Of a DNA stretch of 5,165 bases, positions 1 through 5,165 are shown one piece after another. The notes beneath the pieces are model-generated. The model ran no database searches and had not been told where the DNA came from. It saw only the letters and a list, made by a program, of their open reading frames with translations. Both the position numbers and the translations under genes were made by a program. Positions within the stretch are counted from its first letter, which is position 1; every line of letters starts with the position of its first letter. The stretch spans positions 1-5,165 of the forward strand of contig JAJYCH010000409.1 of assembly GCA_021778575.1 (NCBI GenBank), in the 5' to 3' direction. Origin of the DNA: Planctomycetota bacterium. Lineage in GTDB: Bacteria; Planctomycetota; Planctomycetia; Isosphaerales; Isosphaeraceae.

Positions 1-1
1 T

Positions 2-157
2 CGATCCTGGCAACGGGTTCCGTCGTTGACGCAGGCGTCGACCTGGCTTGATCTTGCCATCAATCCCAGCGGAGATCACTCGTCTCCTACCGAATTTTAT
101 GGAGAACCTGACTTGACGTGGCCAGTTCCGCAACGTATTTTGACGACCGTCCGGTGA
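2..157 (+). CDS. Possible C-terminal tail of a gene entering from the left edge
   Basis: The frame starting at base 2 stays open from the window edge to a TGA at 155-157, giving about 51 residues. The translated tail has a mixed, protein-like composition (for example WLDLAINPSGDH near the middle, ending ILTTVR) but matches no family I recognise. Third-position GC is only about 57%, and an open run of this length is not rare by chance in such DNA. A competing reading in frame 1 ends at a TGA at 49-51 with the tail SILATGSVVDAGVDLA and somewhat better third-position GC. On the minus strand a start near 77-79 or 58-60 could also lead off the left edge. I list this only as the best of several weak options; sequence to the left would settle it. 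Confidence 0.2.
   Translation, partial: RSWQRVPSLTQASTWLDLAINPSGDHSSPTEFYGEPDLTWPVPQRILTTVR
71..100 (+). terminator. Weak terminator-like hairpin near the left edge
   Basis: GGAGA at 71-75 pairs with TCTCC at 83-87 around a 7-base loop, with a possible extra T-G pair inside. A short T-rich stretch (TTTTAT, 95-100) follows about seven bases after the stem. It would suit a gene ending at the TGA at 49-51, and would not suit the competing frame that ends at 157. The stem is short and the T-tract late and interrupted, so this is tentative. Confidence 0.2.
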
Positions 158-178
158 GCATCACTGCTCCCTTCGGAC
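149..178. repeat. Imperfect two-part hairpin
   Basis: Outer arms GTCCG (149-153) and CGGAC (174-178) enclose inner arms GAGC (156-159) and GCTC (166-169) around a 6-base loop, with an asymmetric internal bulge of 2 and 4 bases. It spans the TGA at 155-157. There is no T-tract after it, so it is not a standard terminator, and it could be chance. Confidence 0.3.
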
Positions 179-244
179 TGTTCGTGAACCTCGATTCTGC
201 CTTGTTTTCCGGTGACAAATCGAAATCCCTTCGCTCGCGGATCA

Positions 245-265
245 CTGACATAACATCTATGTCAG
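245..265. promoter_or_regulatory. Perfect 8-bp inverted repeat, possible operator
   Basis: CTGACATA (245-252) and TATGTCAG (258-265) are perfect inverted copies separated by the five bases ACATC. The 21-bp AT-rich dyad has the size and shape of a site for a dimeric helix-turn-helix regulator, and it sits at the left edge of the AT-rich patch. It is too AT-rich and lacks a T-tract for a good terminator. No regulator gene is visible in the window, so the role is inference. Confidence 0.35.
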
Positions 266-346
266 AATTGAATTTTGATGAAAAAGACGATGTATCGACC
301 CAAGGCTGCCAGGGAGGCGCGCGCCCGGTTCGATACGTCACGTGAG

Positions 347-382
347 GGGGAATGGTGGTTGTTTCGACAACCATCGCTCCCT
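347..382. repeat. Strong hairpin with TTCG loop
   Basis: Bases 353-362 pair with 367-376 around a TTCG loop (363-366). After one A-C mismatch (352/377), bases 347-351 pair with 378-382. This gives 15 pairs, three of them G-T wobbles, and one mismatch. The core arms are TGGTTGT and ACAACCA. No T-tract follows on either strand, which argues against a classical terminator. It could be a structural element of a small RNA, a stabilising hairpin in the rsgA 3' end, or a protein-binding site. Confidence 0.5.
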
Positions 383-388
383 GGCGAC

Positions 389-402
389 GGCCGATATCGG
401 CC
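389..402. repeat. 14-bp perfect palindrome
   Basis: GGCCGATATCGGCC reads the same on both strands with no spacer and lies only six bases after the TTCG hairpin. With no loop it is better suited to binding a symmetric dimer than to folding as RNA. It could also be a chance product of GC-rich DNA. Confidence 0.4.
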
Positions 403-468
403 CGCGATTCCGGCTCGGCATGAGGTCGAGGCGCTCGCGGGCCGTGTCAGGCCGGCTCTTGAGTCGCA

Positions 469-492
469 TCCAGGCTCTCCCGCGAGCCTGGA
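469..492 (-). terminator. Candidate terminator hairpin downstream of rsgA
   Basis: TCCAGGCTC (469-477) pairs perfectly with GAGCCTGGA (484-492), a 9-bp stem with a 6-base loop. On the minus strand it begins about 33 bases after the rsgA stop codon, the expected place for a terminator or 3'-stabilising hairpin. It lacks a T-tract, so termination would have to be atypical or Rho-assisted. Confidence 0.4.
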
Positions 493-524
493 ATGGACGC
501 TCGATCGGACCTCCAACGCGGCGC

Positions 525-1664
525 TCAATCCCCCTCGATCGGTTGTCCTTCGTAGAGTTTCAGGTAACTCTCATAGCGTCCGGAGTGGATCTGGCCCCAG
601 TAGAGAGCTTCCTTCACGGCGCAGCCACTTTCGTGGATGTGCGAGCAGTCGGGGAACTTGCAGAGTGGGATGTAGGGCCGAAACTCGATGAAGTGGGCCT
701 CGATCTCTCCTTGATCGACGTTCCAGAGTTCAAACTGGCGAAGCCCCGGAGTATCGACAACGTAACCGCCGGAATCGAGTCGGATCAACTCGGCTGTGGT
801 TGTCGTGTGTTTTCCCTTGGCGGTCCAGTCGGAAACCTCGCGAACCCGAAGGTTCAATCCGGGCTGAATCGCATTGAGCAGCGAACTTTTCCCGACGCCG
901 CTCTGACCCGAAAAGGCCGTGGCCCCTCGGGCGAGAATCTCGCGTAAGCGGGAAATCCCCCGGCCATCAGCCGCCGAGGTCGCGATGGTCTCGTAGCCGA
1001 GCTGGGTGTAGAGGCCGATGATCCACTGATAAGGAGCCAGGTCGACCAGGTCGGACTTATTCAACAGGATGATCGGCCGGACCCCCCCCTTCTCCGCCGA
1101 GATCAGATAGCGGTCGATCAGGGGAAGTTTGAGACCTGGTTCCGCCAGCGCGGAGACGATCAGAAGCTGATCGACGTTCGAGACGATGACGTGTTCGCGA
1201 CGGCGATAGCCCCGGGTGATGCTGCCTTTGCGGGGCTCGACATTCTCGATCATCCCTTCGTCGCCCACGGGTCGAAACCAGACCCGATCCCCGACGGCGA
1301 CGATGTTTCGCCCATCAATCGCCATGGTTTTGAGAATTCGCCGGACGTTGCAACGGACTTCGCGACCATCCTCGGCCTGGACGACGGAAATCAGGCCGTG
1401 GACCCGGACAACCCTACCCACCTGGCAGGTCGATAGATCCACCGCCAATCTCGGGGTCACGTCGCCATCGACGGGATTCTCGGGTACCTCCTGCATCACG
1501 GTCCGATGGCGCGAGAGGTCTCCCTTGGCCCGAATTCGTTCGGACGAGACCGACTCGGGCGCGGACGGATCGGCTTCGCGGTAGCCACGAGTCATATCGT
1601 TGGCACGGGTCCGTTTCTGGCGGTTCTTCTTGAACGCCACGCGGACCTTTTTCTTCTTCGCCAA
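525..1664 (-). CDS. rsgA: RsgA, small ribosomal subunit biogenesis GTPase
   Basis: RsgA is a cytoplasmic GTPase that binds the 30S subunit late in assembly, helps the decoding region mature and releases factors such as RbfA. The 379-residue product has the diagnostic circularly permuted motif order: G4 NKSD (202-205), G5-like TSAA (229-232), G1 GQSGVGKSS (253-261), the G2 region with GKHTTTT (284-290) and G3 DTPG (304-307). An OB-fold region lies before the GTPase at about 80-145. The C-terminal zinc site is complete: C335, C340, H342, C348. The first 24 residues are very basic, fitting rRNA contact, and residues about 25-78 form a poorly conserved linker. The start is TTG at 1664-1662, chosen because the basic N-terminus continues in frame and GGGGGTGA (1668-1675) lies just upstream; ATG at 1595-1593 (residue 24) is an alternative that would lose this segment. 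It is transcribed divergently from the secreted-protein gene. No key residue is missing. Confidence 0.96.
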   Translation of the reverse strand: MAKKKKVRVAFKKNRQKRTRANDMTRGYREADPSAPESVSSERIRAKGDLSRHRTVMQEVPENPVDGDVTPRLAVDLSTCQVGRVVRVHGLISVVQAEDGREVRCNVRRILKTMAIDGRNIVAVGDRVWFRPVGDEGMIENVEPRKGSITRGYRRREHVIVSNVDQLLIVSALAEPGLKLPLIDRYLISAEKGGVRPIILLNKSDLVDLAPYQWIIGLYTQLGYETIATSAADGRGISRLREILARGATAFSGQSGVGKSSLLNAIQPGLNLRVREVSDWTAKGKHTTTTAELIRLDSGGYVVDTPGLRQFELWNVDQGEIEAHFIEFRPYIPLCKFPDCSHIHESGCAVKEALYWGQIHSGRYESYLKLYEGQPIEGD

Positions 1665-1810
1665 GGCTCACCCCCGAACCCGCTCGAACCACCATTGGGA
1701 CATCCCTGTCGATCCTATCCGAATTCACCTGGATTGAGTATCAAGTGGTCAGTCCGAGGATCGAGCGGAACCGGAAATCGGCGGAGGTCGAAAATCGTCG
1801 ATCCAGGTTG

Positions 1811-1839
1811 TTGGCGCGGACCAGGCTGGGACTTAGGAT
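1811..1839 (+). promoter_or_regulatory. Possible sigma-70-like promoter for the secreted-protein gene
   Basis: TTGGCG (1811-1816) and TAGGAT (1834-1839) each match four of six consensus bases and are exactly 17 bases apart. Transcription would start near 1846, leaving a leader of about 108 bases. Matches this weak occur by chance, and planctomycete promoters are poorly defined. Confidence 0.25.
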
Positions 1840-1940
1840 GCGGGGACAAGCGGGTTTCGTTGAAATAGTAGTCCAGCGCGGCAAGACCTCGAACTCTTTC
1901 CACCCATCAGACTTCAGCGCACGCCACGCTCCCCTTTCGA

Positions 1941-1945
1941 AAGGA
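1941..1945 (+). promoter_or_regulatory. Ribosome binding site fixing a GTG start
   Basis: AAGGA at 1941-1945 lies eight bases before GTG at 1954-1956. It supports this non-ATG start, which also places a complete signal peptide at the N-terminus. The next in-frame ATG (residue 16) would cut into the hydrophobic segment. Confidence 0.7.
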
Positions 1946-1953
1946 CAGCCTTC

Positions 1954-4158
1954 GTGCCAAGACTTTCACAATATTATCGCTCGATCTGGCTCGGATTGAT
2001 GATCGCCGGTCTCGGACCGGTCGCCGGCACGTCAGCCAGGGCGCAGGACGTTTCTTCGGAGCCGAATTCACTCGCCCGCTACGCTCCCAAGGACAACCTG
2101 TTGTTCTATCTGGAGTATCAAGGGCTGGATGCCCACGCCGAGGCCTGGAAGAAGACGGCGGCCTATAAAATCCTCAATGAGACCACGACAGGCGCGATGC
2201 TGGAGGACCTGGCCGCCCAATTGATCGCGAAAATACCCATGCCGCCGCCCCAGCCTTCCCGTACCGGGCCGGAAAGCGTGGCGATGATCAAGCATCTGGC
2301 CCATCACGGCTTCCTCTGGGCCGTGGTCGCCAACCCCCAGGAACCGAGCAAGCCGTCCCAGATCCTGGTTGTCCGCAACGCGTTCAAGGATAAGACGATC
2401 CGCGGATTACTGGCGCGTGACTTCCAGAACATGAACGCGCCGAACACCAAACCCGTCCAGGCGGTGAAGCTTGGTCATAAGATCGTGACCGGCGTTCAGG
2501 CCGGCGGACAGAAGTTCGCCTGGTGGGTCGAAGACTCCAAGAAGGACGATATCGTCCTGGTCGTGCCGACGGCGGAAGCTCCCGACGTGTTCCTGGAAAC
2601 TCTGGACGGTAAACGGCCCAACGCCACCCAGCTTGATCGACGAATCGAGTTACTCAAGTCAGAGAACGGGTTCGTGCCCAACGGAGTCTTATTCCTCGAC
2701 AACCACTTTTTCGAGGGATCGGAAAAGATCCGGTTCATCAAGTTCTTCAAAGGATTGACCAGCCTCGATGTACGCTGGGGGTTTCAGAACGACGCGATCA
2801 TGACGATCACGAAAGTCGGCAGTACAGCGCCCAGGACGGGCTTGCTGGCCATGCTCGACGGACCTGGCTTCGATCGGACAAAGCTGCCGCCAATGCCGGA
2901 CGATGTCGGAGAATTCACCGTCGCCTCGCTCGATATCAAGCAGGTGACGGAGCAGGCCATGACTCTGGCAAAGAATTTGAAGCCCGACCTGGAAAAGCAA
3001 ATCACATCGTTCCTTGATGCGATCAAGGCCTCAACCAAGCTCCGACTTCAGGAAGATATCCTGGCTCACGTGGGACCGAAAGTGGTTTTTTATGCGTTGC
3101 CGGCGAAGCCGGGAGCGAAGGCGACCGCAGGACCGTCGGGAATGCTGGGTACGATCATCAGTAGTCTCGGAGCCTCCCAGGTCCCTCGGGCCGCGCTGGT
3201 CTTCGAGATCGATAATCCAGCCGCCTTCGGCAAGGTTCTCGACCAGGTGATGGTCGGCGTGAACAAGGAACTGAAGACCCGAGCCGCCAAGGAACTCGGC
3301 GGCGAGGCTGCCAGCTCCAAGTCGGGACGTGCCCGATCGGCCAACGTTTCCGCTCCTGAGTTCCGGTCAATGCCCGGCGAAACGAAATCCTATGTCATGT
3401 CCGTTCCGCCGAGTCTCTCCTCGCAATATCCCGCCTCGTTCCGCCCATCGATTCGTGTCGGCGCCAAATATGCGGTGCTTGCCGTGACCGCCGAGGTCGC
3501 CAAGGCTGTCCTCGACACGAAAGACTCATGGACGCCGACGACCGAACTGACGCCGATCATGCAAGGCTTGCCCATGAGCCTGAAAATCCTGAACGTGAGT
3601 GATCCTCGCGATACTTTCCCCGCGATACTGGCCTCACTTCCCGGAACCCTTCAGAAGACCATCAACAGCGGGATTCAGCTCGCGATGAGCCAATCCGCGA
3701 TGGGAGCAGCCAGTCCTGCGGCGCCGCCCTCCCAGCCAGGTGTTCCCGGTGCCGGAGGCGCGAACCTTCCCAACAAGTTCAAGTCGATGACCCCTAACGG
3801 AGCCGCCCCCAGCGTCCCAGGCGCTGGCGGTAATCCCGCTCCGACTGCCCCCGCCGGGTCGATCATCTTGCAAGTCGATTCGTCGAAACTCCCTTCGGCC
3901 GGTGCGATCAAGGGTTTTCTTTTCCCCTCGGTGTTTGCGATTGAATCGAACGACCGAGAAATCCGGATCATTACCCGCAGCGCCTTTCCGACTTTCCCGG
4001 ATTTCTCGAAGCTTCTCGGCCTGGCACAACTCGGGTCCGCAAAGGGGGCTCCTGCTCCCGGTGAATCTTCCTCGGGTTTCGCGCCGAATTCCCGACCAGG
4101 GATTCAAACCGACCCGGGGAATTCTCGGGGAGGTGGGCTGGGGGCTCGGGACAATTGA
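1954..4158 (+). CDS. Large secreted protein of unknown function, DUF3352-like
   Basis: The 734-residue product begins with a classical signal peptide: basic residues (R3, R9), a hydrophobic core at about 11-25 and an ARA-Q cleavage site after residue 30. The residue after cleavage is Gln, so it is not a lipoprotein, and no second membrane segment is obvious. I see no cysteine anywhere, which suits an extracytoplasmic protein. After the leader comes SLARYAPKDNLLFYLEY (39-55), the kind of opening seen in DUF3352-type proteins. Two modules seem related: DDIVLVVPTAEAPDVFLETL (198-217) resembles KYAVLAVTAEVAKAVLDTKD (505-524), and KVVFYALP (376-383) with PRAALVFEIDNPAAF (411-425) has the same flavour. 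Residues about 582-636 are a Pro/Ala/Gly/Ser linker with VPGAGG twice (597-602, 621-626), followed by a short folded segment (636-690) and a disordered Gly/Ser/Pro tail. No catalytic motif is recognised. A cell-envelope or periplasmic role is inferred; the family assignment is from memory of its style. Confidence 0.85.
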   Translation: MPRLSQYYRSIWLGLMIAGLGPVAGTSARAQDVSSEPNSLARYAPKDNLLFYLEYQGLDAHAEAWKKTAAYKILNETTTGAMLEDLAAQLIAKIPMPPPQPSRTGPESVAMIKHLAHHGFLWAVVANPQEPSKPSQILVVRNAFKDKTIRGLLARDFQNMNAPNTKPVQAVKLGHKIVTGVQAGGQKFAWWVEDSKKDDIVLVVPTAEAPDVFLETLDGKRPNATQLDRRIELLKSENGFVPNGVLFLDNHFFEGSEKIRFIKFFKGLTSLDVRWGFQNDAIMTITKVGSTAPRTGLLAMLDGPGFDRTKLPPMPDDVGEFTVASLDIKQVTEQAMTLAKNLKPDLEKQITSFLDAIKASTKLRLQEDILAHVGPKVVFYALPAKPGAKATAGPSGMLGTIISSLGASQVPRAALVFEIDNPAAFGKVLDQVMVGVNKELKTRAAKELGGEAASSKSGRARSANVSAPEFRSMPGETKSYVMSVPPSLSSQYPASFRPSIRVGAKYAVLAVTAEVAKAVLDTKDSWTPTTELTPIMQGLPMSLKILNVSDPRDTFPAILASLPGTLQKTINSGIQLAMSQSAMGAASPAAPPSQPGVPGAGGANLPNKFKSMTPNGAAPSVPGAGGNPAPTAPAGSIILQVDSSKLPSAGAIKGFLFPSVFAIESNDREIRIITRSAFPTFPDFSKLLGLAQLGSAKGAPAPGESSSGFAPNSRPGIQTDPGNSRGGGLGARDN
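3955..4008. repeat. 12-bp inverted repeat inside the secreted-protein gene
   Basis: CGAGAAATCCGG (3955-3966) is inverted perfectly as CCGGATTTCTCG (3997-4008), with a 30-base gap. A third related arm, TTCTCGG (4013-4019), could compete for CCGAGAA at 3954-3960. The arms lie in the region coding for residues about 668-689, near the 3' end of the gene, so a structured mRNA end is possible. Coding constraint or chance could also explain it. Confidence 0.45.
4133..4156. repeat. Direct repeat, copy 1, overlapping the end of the secreted-protein gene
   Basis: This 24-base G-rich block recurs imperfectly at 4194-4216, with 21 matching positions when one gap is allowed. Both end in GGACAATT. This copy encodes the last residues and runs into the stop codon at 4156-4158. 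Confidence 0.5.
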
Positions 4159-4193
4159 CGGTAGAGAAGCGTCCGGTTCACGCCAAGCTTGAA

Positions 4194-4216
4194 GTGGGTT
4201 GGGGCTCCGGACAATT
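4194..4216. repeat. Direct repeat, copy 2, in the downstream spacer
   Basis: This is the second copy of the block at 4133-4156, about 60 bases further on and missing one G of the G-run. The sequences flanking the two copies are not similar, so it is not simply a larger tandem duplication. After the gap its offset is a multiple of three, so it would read in the same frame as copy 1. Confidence 0.5.
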
Positions 4217-4373
4217 CTCCAGTTCGTCACTTCGACCGCCGCGTACCGGTCTCGACGGAAGAATCTTTTTGCTCGGCTTGACGACGCCTCCCGGGTTCGC
4301 TGTCCAATGAGATCGTCAGGCCGAGACATCTCTACCGTATTCAGCACGGTGCGGTCCTCTACCGACGAATCGA

Positions 4374-4392
4374 GCAATTCCTCGGGAATTGC
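4374..4392 (+). promoter_or_regulatory. Perfect 8-bp hairpin in the leader of the ACT gene
   Basis: GCAATTCC (4374-4381) and GGAATTGC (4385-4392) are perfect inverted copies with only TCG between them, 55 bases before the ACT start codon. No T-tract follows. It could be an operator dyad or a leader hairpin, possibly tied to amino-acid-responsive control, but that is inference. Confidence 0.4.
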
Positions 4393-4447
4393 GACCGACT
4401 CGATCGACCAAACCGGACGCTATCGAGCCATTGATCGGAGACTTTGA

Positions 4448-4894
4448 ATGCAATTCGTTCACGAAATCACGGCTCACCTCGAGAACAAGCCCGGCCGCCT
4501 GGCCAAGATCTGCTCGGCCCTTGCGCACGAGAAGGTCGACCTTCAGGCGGTGAGCGTCATGGACTCGGGGGCTCGGAGCGTTCTTCGATTCGTTACCGAT
4601 CATGTCGAGGAGACACGCAAGGTCCTGACATCCCTGGGAACGGAGTACACGCTCTCGGAGGTTCTCTCGGTGGAGATGGAGAACAAGCCAGGTTCGCTCG
4701 CGAAGGTGCTCGAACATCTGGCGGAAGAGCATATCAACATCGAATATGCTTATCTGGCCGCCTCGGGTCAGCCAGGCAAGTCGCTGGGAATCTTTCACAC
4801 ATCCAACGCCAAGAAGGCGCAGCAGATCCTGACCGAAGCGAAAAGTAACGGACCGGCGAACTCGCCGCAACGCCGACCGTTTCACTCAAGATGA
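4448..4894 (+). CDS. Small tandem ACT-domain protein, likely amino-acid-binding regulator
   Basis: The 148-residue product is almost entirely two ACT domains, at about 3-68 and 73-133. Each carries the same loop and start of the first helix: ENKPGRLAK at 12-20 and ENKPGSLAK at 78-86. ACT domains usually bind amino acids and regulate an enzyme or transcription factor; free-standing tandem ACT proteins of about this length (the COG4747 type) are widespread, mostly uncharacterised and cytoplasmic. No catalytic domain is fused and there is no signal peptide. A polar tail (134-148) is probably disordered. The start is ATG at 4448 with GGAG at 4437-4440, seven bases upstream. The gene ends nine bases before the trmL start, so co-transcription is likely. 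The ligand and partner cannot be read from the sequence. Confidence 0.88.
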   Translation: MQFVHEITAHLENKPGRLAKICSALAHEKVDLQAVSVMDSGARSVLRFVTDHVEETRKVLTSLGTEYTLSEVLSVEMENKPGSLAKVLEHLAEEHINIEYAYLAASGQPGKSLGIFHTSNAKKAQQILTEAKSNGPANSPQRRPFHSR

Positions 4895-4903
4895 TCGAGC
4901 GCC

Positions 4904-5165
4904 ATGCAATCCGAGCGAGAGCCAACAAGAGCCTGGTCCGACCGATTTCATGTGGTCCTGGTCGAGCCTGAAATCGCCGCGAATGTCGGGGCGATCGGCA
5001 GGACCTGCGTGGCCTCGGGGGCGATGCTCTGGCTGGTCCGTCCACTCGGATTTCATCTGACCGATAGCCGGATCAAACGCGCTGGGCTCGACTACTGGCC
5101 CCACCTTGACTGGAAAGTCGTCGACCACCTTGACGAGGTGGTCGACGCCTTTCATGGTCACCGGC
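4904..5165 (+). CDS. trmL: tRNA (cytidine/uridine-34 2'-O)-methyltransferase TrmL, N-terminal part
   Basis: Eighty-seven codons are visible before the window ends; the family is about 150-160 residues, so roughly half is missing, including the C-terminal SAM-binding trefoil knot. TrmL methylates the ribose of the wobble base (position 34) of certain leucine tRNAs using S-adenosylmethionine. The visible part starts the SPOUT fold: [19 protein letters not shown] at 17-35 contains motif 1 with N27, G29 and R33, followed by RPLGF (46-50) and KRAGLDYW (58-65), a hallmark of TrmL over other SpoU-type enzymes. A tail of about 15 residues precedes the first strand, longer than in the short E. coli protein. 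ATG at 4904 is the first start in frame after the upstream stop; the ribosome binding site is weak (GAG at 4897-4899), suggesting translational coupling with the ACT gene nine bases upstream. Other SPOUT methyltransferases (TrmJ) are less likely. Confidence 0.85.
   Translation, partial: MQSEREPTRAWSDRFHVVLVEPEIAANVGAIGRTCVASGAMLWLVRPLGFHLTDSRIKRAGLDYWPHLDWKVVDHLDEVVDAFHGHR
5119..5147. repeat. 12-bp perfect inverted repeat inside trmL
   Basis: CGTCGACCACCT (5119-5130) pairs perfectly with AGGTGGTCGACG (5136-5147) around the loop TGACG. It codes for the near-repetitive peptide [20 protein letters not shown] also occurs as a direct, in-frame repeat at 5101-5110 and 5125-5134, giving HLD twice. 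Such a stable stem in an open reading frame may slow translation or reflect local duplication. Confidence 0.55.

Larger units (their letters stand above)
158..524. other. Spacer with no convincing gene, rich in inverted repeats
   Basis: This stretch separates the possible left-edge gene from the end of rsgA. Short open frames exist on both strands, but none has a ribosome binding site, a recognisable domain or consistent codon use. Bases about 245-300 are noticeably AT-richer than the surroundings (AATTGAATTTTGATGAAAAA is at 265-284). The spacer holds or overlaps inverted repeats at 149-178, 245-265, 347-382, 389-402 and 469-492, described separately. It could be 3' untranslated sequence of rsgA, a small RNA locus, a regulatory region, or a decayed gene; the sequence alone does not decide. 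Confidence 0.5.
1665..1953. promoter_or_regulatory. Divergent intergenic region between rsgA and the secreted-protein gene
   Basis: These 289 bases must carry the 5' signals of both flanking genes. For rsgA only weak boxes are visible on the minus strand: TTGATA (complement of 1739-1744) and TAGGAT further on, but 21 bases apart, which is too far for a normal sigma-70 promoter. GGATCGA (1758-1764) and TCGATCC (1798-1804) form an inverted pair with a long 33-base gap. No convincing small gene was seen. Confidence 0.5.
4159..4447. other. Spacer between the secreted-protein gene and the ACT gene
   Basis: Besides the direct-repeat copy and the hairpin at 4374-4392, this 289-base spacer holds inverted arms GTCCGG (4171-4176) and CCGGAC (4207-4212) with a 30-base gap, GACCG/CGGTC arms (4234-4238 and 4247-4251), and ACCGT/ACGGT arms (4334-4338 and 4346-4350). 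A TTTTT run at 4266-4270 is the only T-tract, but it lies 14 bases after the nearest stem, so no confident terminator can be named. TTGACG (4278-4283) could be a -35 box for the ACT gene, yet the best -10 (TCCAAT, 4303-4308) is 19 bases away. CTCTACCG occurs twice (4330-4337, 4357-4364). No small gene is supported. Confidence 0.45.

Noticed and set aside
118..345. 75-residue plus-strand open frame starting at GTG
   Set aside because: No ribosome binding site, no recognised domain, and it runs through the dyad at 245-265; the overlapping opposite-strand frame at 87-374 is equally unsupported.
338..345. TCACGTGA palindrome
   Set aside because: An 8-bp palindrome is expected by chance in a window of this size and has no supporting context.
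275..691. 138-residue plus-strand open frame starting in the AT-rich patch
   Set aside because: Its second half is antisense to the well-supported rsgA, the product is arginine/serine-rich in the manner of shadow frames, and no Shine-Dalgarno sequence precedes it.
342..947. 201-residue plus-strand open frame
   Set aside because: It lies largely antisense to rsgA, and its length is explained by the codon pattern of that gene.
4266..4270. T5 run as a terminator for the secreted-protein gene
   Set aside because: The nearest stem (4234-4251) has only five pairs and ends 14 bases before the run, so the two do not form a proper terminator.
3634..4377. 247-residue minus-strand open frame
   Set aside because: It is mostly antisense to the secreted-protein gene, arginine-rich with no domain, and high-GC coding DNA commonly yields such frames.
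4316..4885. 189-residue minus-strand open frame
   Set aside because: It is almost wholly antisense to the ACT gene, whose duplicated ENKPG motif is unmistakable.

Overview
This 5.2 kb window looks like chromosomal DNA from a moderately GC-rich bacterium, most likely a planctomycete of the Isosphaeraceae type. That guess is inference, from the very basic N-terminus of the RsgA homologue, the style of the large secreted protein, non-ATG starts (TTG, GTG) and loosely packed genes. No mobile element, CRISPR array, rRNA or tRNA was seen.

Layout. Positions 1-524 hold no convincing complete gene: perhaps the tail of a plus-strand gene at the left edge, then a spacer with six inverted repeats. Positions 525-1664 (minus) encode RsgA, the circularly permuted GTPase of late 30S ribosome assembly, with G motifs and zinc-binding residues intact. 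A 289-bp divergent spacer follows. Positions 1954-4158 (plus) encode a 734-residue, cysteine-free protein with a signal peptide, which looks like a two-module relative of DUF3352-type proteins; its function is unknown. A second 289-bp spacer carries a short direct repeat and a clean hairpin. Positions 4448-4894 (plus) encode a small protein made of two tandem ACT domains. Nine bases later, at 4904, a tRNA 2'-O-methyltransferase of the TrmL type begins and runs off the right edge.

How the genes relate. RsgA (ribosome maturation) and TrmL (anticodon wobble modification) are both translation genes, but they lie on opposite strands and are separated by the secreted-protein gene, so no joint pathway is claimed. 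The ACT protein and trmL are probably co-transcribed. Nothing here amounts to an obvious new multi-gene system. The most interesting points are the hairpin-rich spacer at the left, the unusual secreted protein, and strong inverted repeats inside coding sequence near the ends of the secreted-protein gene and of the visible part of trmL.
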